64,000 nucleotides of DNA. Source: Siminovitchia sediminis (GTDB taxonomy: Bacteria > Bacillota > Bacilli > Bacillales > Bacillaceae_C). Every line of letters begins with the position of its first letter. Position 1 is the stretch's first letter. Under the pieces are notes generated by a model. The model saw only the letters and a list, made by a program, of their open reading frames with translations. It ran no database searches and was not told the origin of the DNA. A program made the position numbers and the translations under genes. Of the stretch, positions 35,958 through 45,267 are shown one piece after another. The stretch lies in the NCBI RefSeq assembly GCF_042680885.1, contig NZ_JBHUEO010000116.1, positions 1-64,000 of the forward strand, given 5' to 3'.

Positions 35958-37088
35958 ATGAACTTTTCATTAAGTGAAGAGCATGAAATGATCAGAAAGA
36001 TGGTGCATGACTTTGCAAATAAAGAGGTAGAGCCAACAGCAGCTGAACGGGATGAGGAAGAGCGGTTTGATATGACTATTTTTGAGAGAATGGCAGAACT
36101 GGGATTGACTGGTATCCCTTGGCCGGAAAAATATGGGGGCATCGGGAGCGATTATTTGGCATACTGCATTGCGGTTGAGGAATTGTCCCGTGTGTGTGCA
36201 TCCACCGGGGTTACCCTTTCTGCCCACACATCGCTTGCCGGGTGGCCGGTTTTTGCATTCGGTACAGAAGAGCAGAAGGAAAAATATTTAACACCAATGG
36301 CTGAGGGAACGAAGATTGGAGCTTATGGACTCACTGAGCCGGGTTCCGGGTCAGATGCAGGCGGGATGAAAACAACAGCTAAGCGAGATGGGGAGCACTA
36401 CATTTTAAACGGATCCAAAATATTTATCACAAATGGCGGGATCGCCGATGTTTATATTGTTTTTGCCTTGCTTGACCCTAAAGATAAACGAAGTTGTACG
36501 GCTTTTATTGTAGAGAAAAATTTTGAGGGATTTTCCATCGGTAAAAAGGAGAAAAAACTGGGGATCCGGTCTTCACCCACAACTGAGATCCTCTTTGAGG
36601 ACTGTAAAGTTCCCGTGGGAAATGTTCTTGGAGACGAAGGATATGGTTTTAAAATTGCCATGATGACCCTGGATGGCGGTAGAAACGGGATTGCCGCCCA
36701 GGCGGTCGGAATTGCTCAAGGAGCCCTTGATGCAGCTTTGGCATATGCCAAAGAAAGAAAACAATTCGGCAGACCGATCATGGATAATCAGGGGGTTTCA
36801 TTCAAGCTGGCGGATATGGCAACTCTTATCGAGGCTTCCAGGCTGCTCACCTATCAGGCGGCATGGCTGGAGTCCGAAGGGCTTCCATACGGAAAAGCGT
36901 CTGCCATGTCCAAGCTAATGGCCGGGGATACGGCCATGAAAGTGACCATCGATGCCGTACAAATATTTGGCGGTTACGGCTATACAAAAGAATACCCGGT
37001 AGAACGGTATATGCGTGATGCGAAAATTACCCAAATTTATGAAGGAACCCAGGAGATTCAGCGGCTGGTGATTTCCAGAATGTTATGA
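35958..37088 (+). CDS. Acyl-CoA dehydrogenase (second copy)
   Basis: A 376-residue paralogue of the preceding enzyme, with GLTEPGSGSDAGG, IFGGYGYTKEYPVER and the catalytic-Glu motif YEGTQEIQRLVI. The substrate-region residues differ between the two copies, so they probably act on different acyl-CoAs, for example straight and branched C4. ATG follows GGGAGGGG. Co-directional and closely spaced with its neighbours. Confidence 0.9.
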   Translation: MNFSLSEEHEMIRKMVHDFANKEVEPTAAERDEEERFDMTIFERMAELGLTGIPWPEKYGGIGSDYLAYCIAVEELSRVCASTGVTLSAHTSLAGWPVFAFGTEEQKEKYLTPMAEGTKIGAYGLTEPGSGSDAGGMKTTAKRDGEHYILNGSKIFITNGGIADVYIVFALLDPKDKRSCTAFIVEKNFEGFSIGKKEKKLGIRSSPTTEILFEDCKVPVGNVLGDEGYGFKIAMMTLDGGRNGIAAQAVGIAQGALDAALAYAKERKQFGRPIMDNQGVSFKLADMATLIEASRLLTYQAAWLESEGLPYGKASAMSKLMAGDTAMKVTIDAVQIFGGYGYTKEYPVERYMRDAKITQIYEGTQEIQRLVISRML

Positions 37089-37132
37089 CACAGGGGTTTA
37101 AGAGATGAAGAAAAAACGCCGGGTTTGATCAT

Positions 37133-37167
37133 GCAGGCATGCCTGCTACGGATGAGCCCGCATGGGC
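37133..37167. promoter_or_regulatory. Palindromes before the TetR gene
   Basis: GCAGGCATGCCTGC (37133-37146) is a perfect 14-bp palindrome, and GCCCGCATGGGC (37156-37167) is near-perfect. They lie within 60 bases of the regulator's start and could be its operator or a transcript hairpin. Confidence 0.35.
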
Positions 37168-37188
37168 AGATGGAGAAGGTGAATTAAA

Positions 37189-37833
37189 TTGGCAGTCAAA
37201 AGGGAAATTCAGGCATCAGTAAAAGATCAGAAGCTGGTGGAAATGCGCCGCGGTCAAATGATCCGCGGAGCGGTAAGCCTATTTAAGCAAAAAGGCTTTC
37301 ACCGGACAACGACAAGAGAAATTGCCAAGGCAGCCGGTTTCAGTATCGGTACGTTGTATGAGTATATCCGGACAAAGGAGGATGTGCTATTTCTTGTCTG
37401 CGACAGCATATATGAGAGGGTGCAGAACAGACTGAGCAGCATAGATCTGGAGACAGGGAGTTTACAGGACCTGAAACTCGGGATTGCCCATTATTTTAGA
37501 ATCGTTGATGAAATGCAGGATGAAGTGCTGGTCATGTACCAGGAAGTAAAATCATTATCCAATGAAGCGCGTTCGTATGTCTTAAAGAAGGAGCTGGAAA
37601 TGGTCGGCATGTTTGATCAGCTGATCCGTCGCTGTGCAGAAAACGGAGAGCTTTCTCTTACAAGGGACCATCAGAAAATGCTGGCCCATACGATCTTTGT
37701 CCAAGGCCAAATGTGGGGGTTCCGCCGCTGGGCTCTTCAAAAGACGTATACAATTGATGAATATATCCGACTCCAGACAGATTTGCTTTTTCCAGAATCA
37801 AGCAGTAAAGGATTAGCGGAAATAGGAGGGTGA
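37189..37833 (+). CDS. TetR/AcrR family regulator
   Basis: A 214-residue repressor-type protein. The helix-turn-helix lies at about residues 25-70 (GFHRTTTREIAKAAGFSIGTLYEYIRTKEDV); the C-terminal helical domain would bind an effector, probably an acyl-CoA given the neighbours. It does not look like B. subtilis FadR in the DNA-binding helix. Starts at TTG nine bases after AAGGTG. Five bases separate it from icmF, so it is co-transcribed with what it probably controls. Confidence 0.85.
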   Translation: MAVKREIQASVKDQKLVEMRRGQMIRGAVSLFKQKGFHRTTTREIAKAAGFSIGTLYEYIRTKEDVLFLVCDSIYERVQNRLSSIDLETGSLQDLKLGIAHYFRIVDEMQDEVLVMYQEVKSLSNEARSYVLKKELEMVGMFDQLIRRCAENGELSLTRDHQKMLAHTIFVQGQMWGFRRWALQKTYTIDEYIRLQTDLLFPESSSKGLAEIGG

Positions 37834-37838
37834 AATAA

Positions 37839-40800
37839 GTGAGTGAAGTCTACACGCCCCAATATCCGGTCCGGTTCATCACCGCTTCCAGCCTGTTTGA
37901 CGGACATGATGCATCCATTAATATCATGCGAAGAATATTGCAGGCAAGCGGAGCAGAAGTCATCCATCTGGGCCATAACCGTTCAGTGGAAGAAGTGGTT
38001 CATGCCGCTATACAGGAAGATGTACAGGGAATTGCCGTTTCTTCCTATCAAGGCGGCCATATGGAGTATTTTAAGTATATGTATGACTTGCTGAAGAAAA
38101 AGGGGGCGCCGCATATTCGCATATATGGCGGCGGAGGCGGGGTCATCATCCCGCGCGAAAGAAAAGAGCTTCACAATTATGGGGTCGCCCGCATCTTTTC
38201 TCCCGAAGACGGGCGCAAGCTCGGCCTGCAGGGGATGATTAATCTAATGCTCCAGGAATGCGACTTTTCCACGGTAGATGATTCGGTTGAACAAGAGGTT
38301 GCCAAACTTCCAACAGGCAATATGGCTGTGGCTGCCAAATTAATTACTTTTGCGGAAAATAAAAAAGAAGAGCATATGGACTGGTATAAGGAGATTCTTT
38401 CGCGAATTCTTACAATGGGCAAAGAGGCCCCTGTTCTTGGTATTACCGGTACAGGGGGAGCAGGAAAAAGTTCATTGACAGACGAATTAATCCGGAGGTT
38501 TCTTCATGAAATTCCGGAAAAAAAGGTGGCTGTTTTATCGGTTGACCCAACACGGCTCAAGACAGGCGGGGCTCTGCTGGGAGACAGGATTCGTATGAAT
38601 GCGATCTTTTCTCCGCGTGTCTATATGAGAAGCCTTGCCACCCGGGGGTCAAGAAACGAGCTTTCGGCTGCCATCCGCGACGCCATACAAATTGTTCAAG
38701 CAGCAGGTGCTGATCTGATTATTGTTGAAACAAGCGGCATAGGCCAGGGGGATGCGGAAATAAGGAAAGTCAGTGATATTGCCCTGTATGTAATGACAAG
38801 TGAATATGGTGCTCCCACACAGCTTGAGAAAATAGACATGATTGATTTTGCAGACATCATCGCGATCAACAAATTTGAGAAAAAAGGCTCGGAGGATGCC
38901 TTAAACCAGGTGAGGAAACAATATCAAAGAAGCCATATGCTGTTTCATCAGACTATTGACACCATGCCTGTGTATGGAACGATGGCCAATCAATTTAATG
39001 ATCCAGGGACAAATACTTTATTTGCCGCTCTCATTGAGCTGATAAATAAGAAATGCGGCACAGACTGGAAGGTGTCTTTTCCCAAAACAGAGGCAGTGAA
39101 AAATCAAAAAAATGTGATTATTCCCCCCTCACGCCAGCATTATTTACGGGAGATTGCTGAGACTGTACGAACGTATCAAAAGCATACTGCAAACCAGGTA
39201 CAGACTGCCCGGAAGCTGTTTCAGATAGAAGGCACAATAGAGGCGCTTGAAAGTGAAGGGGAAAACAATGAAATGATTCAAGTTCTTGTGAAAATAAAAG
39301 AAGAGGCGGAGGCACAACTTACCCCCTATTCCAAAAAAGTTTTGGAACATTGGGAGGGGACAAAGGAGAGCTATGCAAAAGATCATTATGCTGTAAAAAT
39401 CAGAGGTAAAGAAATTGTAACGGAATTAAAGACAAAAACCTTATCGGGTCTTTCCATACCGAAGGTCAGCCTGCCTTCCTACAAGGATTACGGTGAAATT
39501 TTACAATGGGTATATAAAGAAAATGTACCAGGCTCGTTTCCTTATACAGCAGGTGTATTTCCTTTTAAACGGCAGGGAGAGGATCCGAAGAGACAGTTTG
39601 CCGGGGAAGGGACACCCGAGCGTACGAACCGCAGGTTCCACTACTTATCAAAAGATGACAAAGCCAAACGGCTAAGCACGGCTTTTGATTCAGTCACTTT
39701 GTATGGAGAAGACCCTGATGAGCGGCCGGATATATACGGAAAAATAGGAGAGAGCGGTGTCAGTATCTGTACGCTTGATGATATGAAGAAACTGTATGCC
39801 GGTTTTGACCTGTGTGATCCGTCCACATCTGTCTCCATGACGATCAATGGCCCTGCTCCAATTATTTTGGCAATGTTTATGAATACAGCTATTGACCAGC
39901 AGGTGGAAAAAAAGCAGGAAGAGCTGGGCAGAGGGCTGACCCGTGAAGAATTTGAGGAGTTAAAGAGCCACACTCTGAAAACAGTGCGGGGTACTGTTCA
40001 GGCCGATATTTTAAAAGAAGATCAAGGACAAAATACGTGTGTGTTTTCTACAGAGTTTGCATTAAGAATGATGGGAGACATTCAGCAGTATTTCATCGAT
40101 CATCAAGTAAGAAATTATTACTCCGTGTCTATATCCGGTTACCATATTGCCGAAGCAGGGGCTAATCCGATTTCACAGCTTGCGTTTACGCTTGCCAATG
40201 GTTTCACATATGTTGAATACTATTTGAGCCGCGGAATGGATATCGATGATTTTGCTCCTAACCTGTCCTTCTTTTTTTCAAACGGTCTGGATCCGGAATA
40301 TACAGTCATCGGAAGAGTGGCCAGAAGGATTTGGGCAGTTGTGATGCGTGAAAAATACGGTGCAAACGAACGCAGCCAGAAACTGAAATATCATATTCAA
40401 ACATCAGGCAGGTCCCTCCATGCACAAGAGATGGATTTTAACGATATCCGGACAACGCTTCAAGCACTAATGGCTTTGCAGGATCATTGCAATTCACTTC
40501 ATACCAATGCTTACGACGAGGCGATCACCACCCCGACAGAGCAATCAGTAAGGAGAGCAATGGCAATTCAGATGATTATTACAAAAGAACACGGTTTGTC
40601 AAAAAATGAAAACTCTCTGCAAGGATCTTTTATTGTGGAGGAGTTGACAGACTTGGTGGAGGAAGCCGTCCTTCAGGAGTTTGAGCGCCTCAATGACAGA
40701 GGCGGAGTACTAGGAGCGATGGAGACCCAGTATCAAAGGGGGAAAATACAGGAGGAGTCCCTGTATTACGAGACTTTAAAACATTCTGGAGAACTTCCTA

Positions 40801-41093
40801 TTATCGGTGTTAATACGTATGTAAATCCGAACCCTCTATCTGAAGAGGAAATGGATCATCTAGAATTGGCCCGCGCTGCAAAAGAGGAAAAAGTAACACA
40901 GATTCGAAATTTACGCTCTTTCCAAAGCAAACATGCCAAGGAAGCGGAAGCAGCCTTAAGCAGGTTAAAAGAAACGGCAGTCAGCGGAGAAAATATTTTT
41001 GCTGAACTGATGAAAACAACGAGGACAGCCAGCCTGGGGCAGATTACTCATGCTCTGTATGAAGTCGGCGGACAATACAGGCGGAACATGTAA
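37839..41093 (+). CDS. icmF: Fused isobutyryl-CoA mutase IcmF
   Basis: A 1084-residue adenosylcobalamin enzyme interconverting isobutyryl-CoA and n-butyryl-CoA. In order: B12-binding domain (1-145) with DGHDAS and the axial His23; a MeaB-like G-protein chaperone domain with P-loop GITGTGGAGKSS at 201-212; a linker; and the substrate-binding mutase barrel from about 550. Some IcmF relatives prefer pivalyl- or isovaleryl-CoA, and I cannot settle specificity by eye. Starts at GTG. It needs B12, which the btu operon 10 kb upstream would supply. Confidence 0.95.
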   Translation: MSEVYTPQYPVRFITASSLFDGHDASINIMRRILQASGAEVIHLGHNRSVEEVVHAAIQEDVQGIAVSSYQGGHMEYFKYMYDLLKKKGAPHIRIYGGGGGVIIPRERKELHNYGVARIFSPEDGRKLGLQGMINLMLQECDFSTVDDSVEQEVAKLPTGNMAVAAKLITFAENKKEEHMDWYKEILSRILTMGKEAPVLGITGTGGAGKSSLTDELIRRFLHEIPEKKVAVLSVDPTRLKTGGALLGDRIRMNAIFSPRVYMRSLATRGSRNELSAAIRDAIQIVQAAGADLIIVETSGIGQGDAEIRKVSDIALYVMTSEYGAPTQLEKIDMIDFADIIAINKFEKKGSEDALNQVRKQYQRSHMLFHQTIDTMPVYGTMANQFNDPGTNTLFAALIELINKKCGTDWKVSFPKTEAVKNQKNVIIPPSRQHYLREIAETVRTYQKHTANQVQTARKLFQIEGTIEALESEGENNEMIQVLVKIKEEAEAQLTPYSKKVLEHWEGTKESYAKDHYAVKIRGKEIVTELKTKTLSGLSIPKVSLPSYKDYGEILQWVYKENVPGSFPYTAGVFPFKRQGEDPKRQFAGEGTPERTNRRFHYLSKDDKAKRLSTAFDSVTLYGEDPDERPDIYGKIGESGVSICTLDDMKKLYAGFDLCDPSTSVSMTINGPAPIILAMFMNTAIDQQVEKKQEELGRGLTREEFEELKSHTLKTVRGTVQADILKEDQGQNTCVFSTEFALRMMGDIQQYFIDHQVRNYYSVSISGYHIAEAGANPISQLAFTLANGFTYVEYYLSRGMDIDDFAPNLSFFFSNGLDPEYTVIGRVARRIWAVVMREKYGANERSQKLKYHIQTSGRSLHAQEMDFNDIRTTLQALMALQDHCNSLHTNAYDEAITTPTEQSVRRAMAIQMIITKEHGLSKNENSLQGSFIVEELTDLVEEAVLQEFERLNDRGGVLGAMETQYQRGKIQEESLYYETLKHSGELPIIGVNTYVNPNPLSEEEMDHLELARAAKEEKVTQIRNLRSFQSKHAKEAEAALSRLKETAVSGENIFAELMKTTRTASLGQITHALYEVGGQYRRNM

Positions 41094-41174
41094 GTGGTAA
41101 CTTGGCTTTTCTGGTATTTGTTTGCAGATCCAGATAAAATGATTGTATAACGTTTGTTGACTGGATGTGGGTAA

Positions 41175-41354
41175 ATGAAATTCGGACTGAAGGTATTGGG
41201 CTTTTTGATTGCTCTGGCTGTCAGTTATGCTTTATACCAAAGCCGTCTTGGAGCGGTTCCGTTTCTTGCTGCCTCAGCTGTGTTGTTTTATCTCGGTTAT
41301 CGCCTTATGAATGGATCTGAAAGTAAACAGACGGAAGAGCCTCCTCCCGAATAA
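41175..41354 (+). CDS. Small membrane protein, unrecognised
   Basis: A 59-residue frame with two hydrophobic stretches (about 4-21 and 27-43) separated by a short YQSRLG loop, and a charged, Pro-rich tail ending EEPPPE. Good codon pattern and a terminator directly after support a real gene. The ribosome site (GGATGTGGG) is weak. No family recognised. It lies between icmF and rpoE, 81 bases after the icmF stop. Confidence 0.6.
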   Translation: MKFGLKVLGFLIALAVSYALYQSRLGAVPFLAASAVLFYLGYRLMNGSESKQTEEPPPE

Positions 41355-41367
41355 GATAGGCCGAATG

Positions 41368-41397
41368 AACCGCAGCAGGGCAGCTGTGGTTTTTTTA
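41368..41397 (+). terminator. Terminator after the 59-residue gene
   Basis: CCGCAGC pairs with GCTGTGG and is followed by TTTTTTTA. Confidence 0.75.
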
Positions 41398-41701
41398 CGC
41401 AAGGATGCTGAATTGAAGGAAAAGTACATAGGTCAATCGTTTATTCATTGCTTCTCACTTAATTTTTATAAATAATGAATAAAAGAGTGGCATAATGGAA
41501 AGATATTTGTTTATAATGTGGAGTATCTATAAATAGCACGAAATCATGAATGTTCGGCAACTGCGTCCTCCCCGGCAAGGTCTAAGCCGCGCTTTCTGTG
41601 CCGGCTAATGAATGGCCTCCTCAGAATATAGTGGTGTATTTGCAGGGATCAAGCGGGACGCGGGCACTTTTCTTAATATAGGCGGAAAGGTTGTGCAGGG
41701 A
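41398..41701. other. rpoE upstream region
   Basis: About 300 bases that must hold the rpoE promoter. AT-rich strings occur near 41480-41500 but no convincing -35/-10 pair. An in-frame extension of rpoE reaches back to 41612 but is not needed (see rpoE). Confidence 0.35.
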
Positions 41702-42247
41702 TTGAGACTTCAGGAATTATCCAAGGAAGAGTTGCAGGAAATGTCTTTTATTGAATTGGCGCAAACGATATTAATTGAAAAAAAACAAGGAATGCAATTC
41801 CAGGAACTGACAGCTGAAATTGCTAAATTGCTGGGGTTGTCCGAGGACGACATTCGCCCTAGAATTCTTCAGTTTTATACTGACTTGAATGTGGATGGAA
41901 GCTTTATGGCCCTAGGTGACAATACATGGGGGCTCCGGGAGTGGTATCCATTTGATCAAGTTGATGAAGAGGTGATTATTCCTACTGCACCAAAGAAGAA
42001 AAAGAAAAAATCCAAGGCTGCGCTGGAAGAGGATGAACTTCTTCTTGGTATGGACGATGATGATCTGGAGTATGAAGAAGATTTGGACGAAAGTTTCGAT
42101 GAGGAAGAGGATGAAAGTCTTGAAGCTCTTCAGGAAGAGGAAGCAGAGTTTGAGGACGACGATGAAGAACTGTTAGACAGCGATTATGAATTGGAAGAAG
42201 ATGATGAGGAATTAGACTTGGAGGACGAGGAAGAAGATGAAGAATAA
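41702..42247 (+). CDS. rpoE: RNA polymerase delta subunit RpoE
   Basis: A 181-residue accessory subunit that promotes promoter selectivity and polymerase recycling. The N-terminal folded domain (LSKEELQEMSFIELAQTIL to WGLREWYPFDQ, about 1-85) is followed by a Lys run and a very acidic, disordered tail rich in Asp and Glu. I chose TTG at 41702 because family members begin just before this domain; AAAGG lies 11 bases upstream. The frame also opens 30 codons earlier. pyrG follows, the conserved order. Confidence 0.93.
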   Translation: MRLQELSKEELQEMSFIELAQTILIEKKQGMQFQELTAEIAKLLGLSEDDIRPRILQFYTDLNVDGSFMALGDNTWGLREWYPFDQVDEEVIIPTAPKKKKKKSKAALEEDELLLGMDDDDLEYEEDLDESFDEEEDESLEALQEEEAEFEDDDEELLDSDYELEEDDEELDLEDEEEDEE

Positions 42248-42252
42248 TATTC

Positions 42253-42291
42253 TTGACTTCTTACCATCCAATATGTAGAATCTTACTTGGG
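42253..42291 (+). promoter_or_regulatory. pyrG promoter with GGGCTCC start site
   Basis: TTGACT (42253-42258), 17 bases, TAGAAT (42276-42281), then GGGCTCC starting at 42289. The initial GGGC is the feature that allows CTP-sensitive repeated G addition at B. subtilis pyrG. Confidence 0.8.
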
Positions 42292-42323
42292 CTCCTTTGA
42301 AAAAGGACTGATTTACGATACGT

Positions 42324-42357
42324 AACGCTCCCTTACTTTTGTAGCGGGGCGTTTTTT
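42324..42357 (+). terminator. pyrG leader attenuator
   Basis: AACGC/GCGTT with inner CCC/GGG forms a hairpin followed by TTTTTT. The C/T-rich 5' side could instead pair with G-extended transcripts made when CTP is low, preventing termination. Confidence 0.8.
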
Positions 42358-42521
42358 ATGTTTTTTGACAGGTTAAATACCTCATATTCTGTGAGCGGTG
42401 TAAGTTCGTCAAAGGGCTATTGTCTTGATTTGCCGAATGAACGCTTGCATTTTTTTGTTGATTTTTGGTTATCTGGAAGAATGATGTGGAATCCTAGGGA
42501 CAGGATGAAGGAGGAAAAGTT

Positions 42522-44117
42522 GTGTCAAAATATATATTCGTAACTGGTGGTGTTGTTTCCTCGCTGGGGAAAGGAATTACTGCTGCATCACTCGGTCGCT
42601 TACTTAAAAATCGCGGTTTAAATGTCACCATTCAAAAGTTTGACCCTTATTTGAATGTAGATCCGGGTACAATGAGCCCATATCAGCATGGTGAAGTATT
42701 TGTAACAGAAGATGGGGCAGAGACTGATTTAGATCTTGGACATTATGAACGCTTTATCGATATTAATCTGAATAAATACAGTAACGTGACGACTGGAAAA
42801 ATATATTCCGAGGTCATAAGAAAAGAACGCCGGGGGGATTATAACGGCGGGACTGTACAAGTTATTCCTCATATTACCAACGAAATCAAAGACCGGATTT
42901 ATCGTGCAGCCGAAAAAACAGATGCTGATGTTGTGATTACGGAGATCGGCGGTACGGTAGGTGACATTGAATCACTGCCATTCCTTGAGGCCATCAGGCA
43001 GATGAAAAATGATGTCGGCCGGGATAACGTGATGTATATCCATTGTACACTTGTCCCTTATATCAAAGCTGCCGGAGAAATGAAGACAAAACCTACACAG
43101 CACAGTGTAAAAGAGCTGAGGAGTCTGGGAATCCAGCCTAATGTCATTGTTGTTCGTACGGAAATGCCCATTTCCCAAGATATGAAAGACAAGATTGCAT
43201 TATTCTGTGATATTGAAAAACATGCTGTGATTGAAATGATGGATGCAGATACCCTTTATTCTGTTCCGCTGGCTTTACAAGACCAGCATTTAGACCAAAT
43301 TGTCTGTGATCATTTAAAAATTGTCTCATTTGAGGCAGACATGACTGATTGGCATGCACTGGTAGAAAAAGTGAAGAACTTATCCTTTACAGCCAAAATT
43401 GCTCTGGTAGGCAAATATGTGGAACTTCCTGATGCCTACATCTCTGTAGTGGAAGCACTAAAACATGCAGGTTACGTGTATAATGCAGACATTGAAGTCA
43501 AATGGCTGAATGCTGAACTGGTAAATGATGAGAATACGGAGGAATTGCTGAGCGACTGTGACGGGATTCTTGTACCAGGAGGATTTGGAGATCGTGGGGT
43601 TGATGGTAAACTGGCTGCGATCAAATATGCAAGAGAAAATAAAGTGCCATTCTTGGGAATCTGCCTGGGCATGCAGCTGGCCTCCATTGAATATGCACGA
43701 AATGTTGCAGGGCTTGAGACGGCACATTCATCAGAAATCAACCCGGCAACAAATCATCCGGTGATTGACCTGCTGCCGGACCAAGATAAAATTGTTGATC
43801 TTGGCGGAACACTTCGATTGGGCAATTACCCGTGCAAACTGAAGACAGGAACAAAGGCCTATGAATTATACGATAAAGATATCATCCATGAGCGCCACCG
43901 CCACCGTTACGAATTTAATAATGATTACCGGCAACAGTTGGAAGAAGCAGGCTTTATTTTCTCCGGTACAAGCCCTGATGGAAGACTGGTTGAAATTGTG
44001 GAAATAGCGGACCATCCTTGGTTTGTCGCCAGCCAGTTTCATCCTGAATTTACATCACGGCCTACAAGACCGCAACCGCTTTTCAAAGGGTTTATCCATG
44101 CTGCGTTGAAAAAATAA
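42522..44117 (+). CDS. pyrG: CTP synthase
   Basis: A 531-residue enzyme making CTP from UTP, ATP and glutamine. The synthetase domain (1-265) opens with YIFVTGGVVSSLGKGI; the glutaminase domain carries GICLGMQLA with the nucleophilic Cys and a C-terminal HPEF triad motif. Starts at GTG behind AAGGAGGA. Regulated by the leader attenuator and followed by a strong terminator. Confidence 0.97.
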   Translation: MSKYIFVTGGVVSSLGKGITAASLGRLLKNRGLNVTIQKFDPYLNVDPGTMSPYQHGEVFVTEDGAETDLDLGHYERFIDINLNKYSNVTTGKIYSEVIRKERRGDYNGGTVQVIPHITNEIKDRIYRAAEKTDADVVITEIGGTVGDIESLPFLEAIRQMKNDVGRDNVMYIHCTLVPYIKAAGEMKTKPTQHSVKELRSLGIQPNVIVVRTEMPISQDMKDKIALFCDIEKHAVIEMMDADTLYSVPLALQDQHLDQIVCDHLKIVSFEADMTDWHALVEKVKNLSFTAKIALVGKYVELPDAYISVVEALKHAGYVYNADIEVKWLNAELVNDENTEELLSDCDGILVPGGFGDRGVDGKLAAIKYARENKVPFLGICLGMQLASIEYARNVAGLETAHSSEINPATNHPVIDLLPDQDKIVDLGGTLRLGNYPCKLKTGTKAYELYDKDIIHERHRHRYEFNNDYRQQLEEAGFIFSGTSPDGRLVEIVEIADHPWFVASQFHPEFTSRPTRPQPLFKGFIHAALKK

Positions 44118-44154
44118 AAGGATACCGGGGAACTCGCCTCCAGCTGGAAACAGA

Positions 44155-44196
44155 CCAGGCTCAGGAAAATGAATTTTTTCCTGAGCCTGGTTTTCG
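44155..44196 (+). terminator. Terminator of pyrG
   Basis: A 15-bp stem, CCAGGCTCAGGAAAA with its complement, then GGTTTTCG. Confidence 0.9.
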
Positions 44197-44523
44197 TTTA
44201 ATTGACGTTGTTTTTCCGATATAATTCCAGTCTTTTGAACTAACTGTTGATCGCGGCTTTTCATGTTCTCGCCCAAATCTTGTGGTAACGGAACTACGGA
44301 TGATAACGAAACTCGCCGGTTATAAATTTAAGGCAAACGTTTGGTCAAGATCACCAAAGCATCCACGTGACTAACACACCAGGAACATGATACTGATGAA
44401 GCCTGAGAGCAAATAGAGGAGCTCCTCCATACTTTTGCCATTAAATAATAACTTTTATTATACATAGGTAAATGTACCGTCGGATCAGAATCAGGCATTT
44501 CAGCCCGGAGCAACAGTCCGTTT
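44197..44523. other. Intergenic region pyrG / DUF2529 gene
   Basis: No gene recognised. Contains a perfect palindrome GAGGAGCTCCTC (44416-44427) and CAAACGTTTG near 44336. TTGACG and TATAAT occur near 44202-44225, but only 12 bases apart. Confidence 0.35.
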
Positions 44524-45045
44524 TTACTCATATTCCGACAGGATTTCATCCACAGTAACTTTCAGGGCATGGTAGATAAATAACGCGGTAATTAGCGAAG
44601 GGAAAACAACCCTGCTCCCGTCTTCTGCCGGAAGAATCGGACGAATGGCATGGGTATCAATGTGGACATCCGCCAATTGGGATAATTCTTCACTTTTTTC
44701 CCGGGTTACGGCTGAAACAGAAACAAATGGAGTGTGATGTTCAGCAAGTTTCCTGCCTAAATCTAAGGCTTTAGGACTGTCAGAAAAACGTGAAAACAAC
44801 AAAACACGATCTGCAGGGGTCAACTCATCCAACTCCCTGTATCTGGCTGTTTGTCTCATCGGTTCAGGCCCTTTCAAAGCATCCAGAACAACGCCCTCCA
44901 TCTCATCGAATCCTTCAATATAAATGGTTCCCTCGCCGGCGTGAGCCTGCGCTAATAATCTTGCTCCGTCTTCCAGGGCCAGTTCTTCTTTATCTTTAAT
45001 CTTCATAAAAATTCCGGTCAGCTGGGTCGATAGCATTTTCAACAT
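44524..45045 (-). CDS. ywjG: DUF2529 protein YwjG
   Basis: A 173-residue protein of the YwjG/DUF2529 family. The middle (VLLFSRFSDSPKALDLGRKLAEHHTPFVSVSAV) looks like a SIS-type sugar-isomerase fold. Function unknown. I chose the ATG at 45045, about seven bases after GGAAAGGAAG; the longer frame has no such site. It is divergent from spo0F, and the two share a 222-base upstream region. Confidence 0.82.
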   Translation of the reverse strand: MLKMLSTQLTGIFMKIKDKEELALEDGARLLAQAHAGEGTIYIEGFDEMEGVVLDALKGPEPMRQTARYRELDELTPADRVLLFSRFSDSPKALDLGRKLAEHHTPFVSVSAVTREKSEELSQLADVHIDTHAIRPILPAEDGSRVVFPSLITALFIYHALKVTVDEILSEYE

Positions 45046-45113
45046 AATAGACTTCCTTTCCAAACATGAGACTCGTAATAAAGATGTCCTAACTTGGGAA
45101 AAAAAGCAAGTTA

Positions 45114-45121
45114 TTGTCAAA
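45114..45121 (+). promoter_or_regulatory. 0A-box-like site before spo0F
   Basis: TTGTCAAA matches the Spo0A box TTGTCGAA at 7 of 8 bases, 26 bases upstream of the SigH -35. In B. subtilis Spo0A controls spo0F through such boxes. Confidence 0.45.
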
Positions 45122-45147
45122 AGAAAATGTAAAGGGTTACAACTTTA

Positions 45148-45177
45148 GAAGGAGAATGTATTCTATACAGCGAATAA
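45148..45177 (+). promoter_or_regulatory. SigH-type promoter of spo0F
   Basis: GAAGGAGAA (45148-45156), 12 bases, AGCGAATAA (45169-45177), compared with the SigH consensus RnAGGAwWW and RnnGAATWW: one mismatch. Confidence 0.6.
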
Positions 45178-45267
45178 CAATCACTAAGTTATTAAAATCA
45201 AAACATCCTATTGAAATATGAATCTGAAGTAGTTGGTATGGATTACTCTAGTCAAAGGAGGATCTAA

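Noticed and set aside
44202..44225. TTGACG and TATAAT after pyrG
   Set aside because: Spacing of 12 bases, and no plus-strand gene follows.
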